Assembly: GCF_014651615.1 (NCBI RefSeq)
Contig: NZ_BMXF01000001.1
Location: 1,087,731 to 1,151,730 of the forward strand
Direction: 5' to 3'
DNA length: 64,000 nt
DNA from: Persicitalea jodogahamensis
GTDB lineage: Bacteria; Bacteroidota; Bacteroidia; Cytophagales; Spirosomataceae
Shown here piece after piece: positions 62,421 through 64,000 of this stretch. Under the pieces are notes generated by a model. It was not told the origin of the DNA and did not search any database. It worked only from the letters and a program-made list of their open reading frames with translations. The stretch's first letter is position 1. Each line of letters starts with the position of its first letter. The translations under genes and the position numbers were made by a program.

Positions 62421-64000
62421 CTACTGCTTGCTCACCCGTATAACACCCTGACGGTTTTGTCCGTCGGTGGCGCGAATCAGGTAAGTGCCGCTGGGTTGGG
62501 CTGTCAAGTCGAACTTCACTTCATTCAGCCCTTCCAGCAATTGCTCGCTGCGCTGCTGCACGGGGCGGCCCGCCAGGTCAAGCACCTGCATCTGGGCAGG
62601 GCCGGTGATGCGGCTTATGACCTCCACCGTCAGAACACCCTGCGTGGGGTTGGGGTAACCTTTCACCGACAGCTCGAAAGGAGAAGCCAGCGCCGTTTCC
62701 TCTACGCCGATGCGGGCGTTGCCCGAGCCACACGCGCCCATTGTGGCTCCCAGTTTAAGATAGCGTTCGGCTATTTTCTCCGAGACGCACTGGGTCACGC
62801 CATAGTAGCAGATCGTGTAGTATTTGTTTTGCGGGCCGCAGCGCTCCACGGGCGTCCCCCCAGCGTTCCAGGAAATGTTGCCGTTGTCAGTAAGTGTGCC
62901 AACGGCTGCCACCAAGTTATCGGTTCCTGCATTCGTGCCTGTGTAGCAGAAAGTAGCCAATCCGTTGGCCGCCGTATTGGCAAATCCTGAATTCGAAGCG
63001 TTAGGCCCTGAGATGGTGAAGTCCACCCGGACGCCGCTCACAGGGTTACCATTCTGGTCTTTCACCAGGGCAGTAACGCATTTCTCGGTACCCACGGTTG
63101 CTGTTGAGGTCTTGGGGTTGAGAACCAGACTGCTGACCGTGGCTATGGGAGCGAAGGAAGCCCCGCCCAAGTAGCCATAAGAATCAACATTATTGAATCC
63201 GTACACGGTAATTCCGAAGGGTAGGCCACTACCCGTCAGATTATGGGTGCCTATGGACACGGGGATTGCCGCTCCCGAAAAGCCCGTAGAGCCGATAGCC
63301 GTGAAACTGCCCGCCGGAATGGTTATGCCATCCAGTTTGATGGTTCCGACCGCTGCATTGGGAGCTAAAACGTTGACGTAGTTATTCACAAAGCCGGAAG
63401 AAGGGGTAGTGACGGTGTAGCCGCCTAGGAATTGCTCGTAGGGCGGAATAAGCAACATGAAGGGATCGGCATTCACATTGTCAAAATTCTGACCGTTAGA
63501 GTACTGAGCGACCAGAATCGGCTGGCTGGCCACAATATTGATTGGATTCGTGTAAATTTTTTCAAAAAACTGTCCCCGGTTCAGCGTAGTTTCATTCACC
63601 CCATTGACCGTAATGGTGGTGTTATCGGCACTAGCCAGAAAGCGGTAGGTGTCACCGTTGCGGGTTGCCAACGGAAACGAGATGAAGTTTTTGCCCAAGC
63701 CATCGGTGGGGGCATCTGCTCGACCAAGTGGTCGCAGAAAGTTACATTCGGTGGCACATTGGCACAGCGGGTCCCCGAGAACACCGCGATGGGTTTGCTG
63801 GAAGTAATGACCGACCCTGTGAAATCCTGAGCTGCATCACTGCGCAAATAAAAGGTCTGCCCCTCGTTGAGGATCACGCTGTGGGGAGTGTTGGCGGCAT
63901 AGATGCCTGAACTCGCCTTCAGTGCAAAGTTTATCGAGGTACCATTTTGGGTAGCCACAATGCCAATCTGACTATCTAAGGCAGACCCCCCTATTCCTTC
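62421..64000 (-). pseudogene. IgGFc-binding-like T9SS type A cargo with frameshift, 5' end beyond window
   Basis: On the minus strand one frame runs from the right edge (ALDSQIGIVATQNGTSINF) to CDHLVEQM, and the next frame continues LGKNFISFPLATRNGDTYRF to the end at 62421. The break falls in a run of five G (63708-63712); one more base would give the family-like CDHLVEQMPPTDGLGKNF. Order: IgGFc-binding-type N-terminal domain, an Ig-like/Big repeat (VTALVKDQNGNPVSGVRVDF), a Cys module (ICYYGVTQCVSEKIAERY, 62730-62822), and type A sorting domain (GYPNPTQGVLTVEV to GVIRVSK). It may be a true pseudogene or a homopolymer sequencing error. Confidence 0.78.

Overview
The window (64 kb, roughly 55% G+C by eye) comes from the chromosome of a Bacteroidota bacterium, most likely order Cytophagales and probably Spirosomataceae/Cytophagaceae-like. 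Supporting signs are SusC/SusD with an ECF sigma/FecR pair, proteins carrying type IX secretion (T9SS) type A and type B sorting domains, the gliding lipoprotein GldD, DUF4270 next to glmS, Bacteroidota-style promoters (TTG - about 20 nt - TAnnTTTG), and ATG starts preceded by A-rich sequence rather than strong Shine-Dalgarno sites. I see no rRNA, tRNA, CRISPR array, insertion sequence or prophage.

Region by region. 1-5.3 kb: the 3' part of an nSTAND1-like WD40 protein (runs off the left edge), a TonB-dependent receptor with an N-terminal helical-repeat domain, and a GNAT acetyltransferase. 5.4-14.2 kb: a co-directional signalling block made of a nucleotide-transporter-like membrane protein fused to HEAT repeats, a large propeller/Y_Y_Y sensor whose kinase core has lost the phospho-accepting His, a soluble canonical histidine kinase, and a receiver-PP2C phosphatase. 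14.4-20.5 kb (minus strand): a degenerate ImmA/IrrE-like protein, a small membrane protein, then an operon-like series read GlgA-like domain > DUF4270 lipoprotein > glmS > gldD. 20.7-27 kb: a clan-D-like glycoside hydrolase, an M28 peptidase, and a seven-blade SBBP protein with a T9SS tail. 27.1-28.2 kb: panC and a VF530-family gene.

28.3-38.5 kb (mostly minus strand): a sugar-acid catabolic region. RhaI (sugar isomerase) and a RhaEW-type aldolase/dehydrogenase would turn L-rhamnose-derived rhamnulose-1-P into dihydroxyacetone phosphate and lactate, and LutA/LutB/LutC would oxidise lactate to pyruvate. KduI and a GntR-type regulator sit just upstream, separated from the rha genes by an AT-rich toxin-antitoxin islet. 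38.7-48.5 kb: M20 amidohydrolase, a lone ABC ATPase, a 1234-residue T9SS type B protein, DUF4920, MscS, an alpha/beta hydrolase and an SDR. 48.6-54 kb: DEVD-box RNA helicase, nagA, aroE, DedA, a ComA-like phosphosulfolactate synthase and a hotdog thioesterase. 54.1-61.6 kb: a decayed acetylxylan-esterase-like pseudogene followed by SusD, SusC (with STN domain), FecR and an ECF sigma factor, a complete trans-envelope-regulated uptake locus. 61.8-64 kb: an RluE-type pseudouridine synthase and a frameshifted IgGFc-binding-like T9SS cargo that runs off the right edge.

The points I consider most worth following up are the His-less sensor kinase inside a conserved-looking four-gene signalling block, a diverged Cys module shared by two unrelated T9SS cargos, the GlgA-like protein that lacks the ADP-glucose-binding motif yet overlaps DUF4270, and the rhamnose-to-pyruvate gene run. 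All assignments are from reading the sequence; no database search was run.
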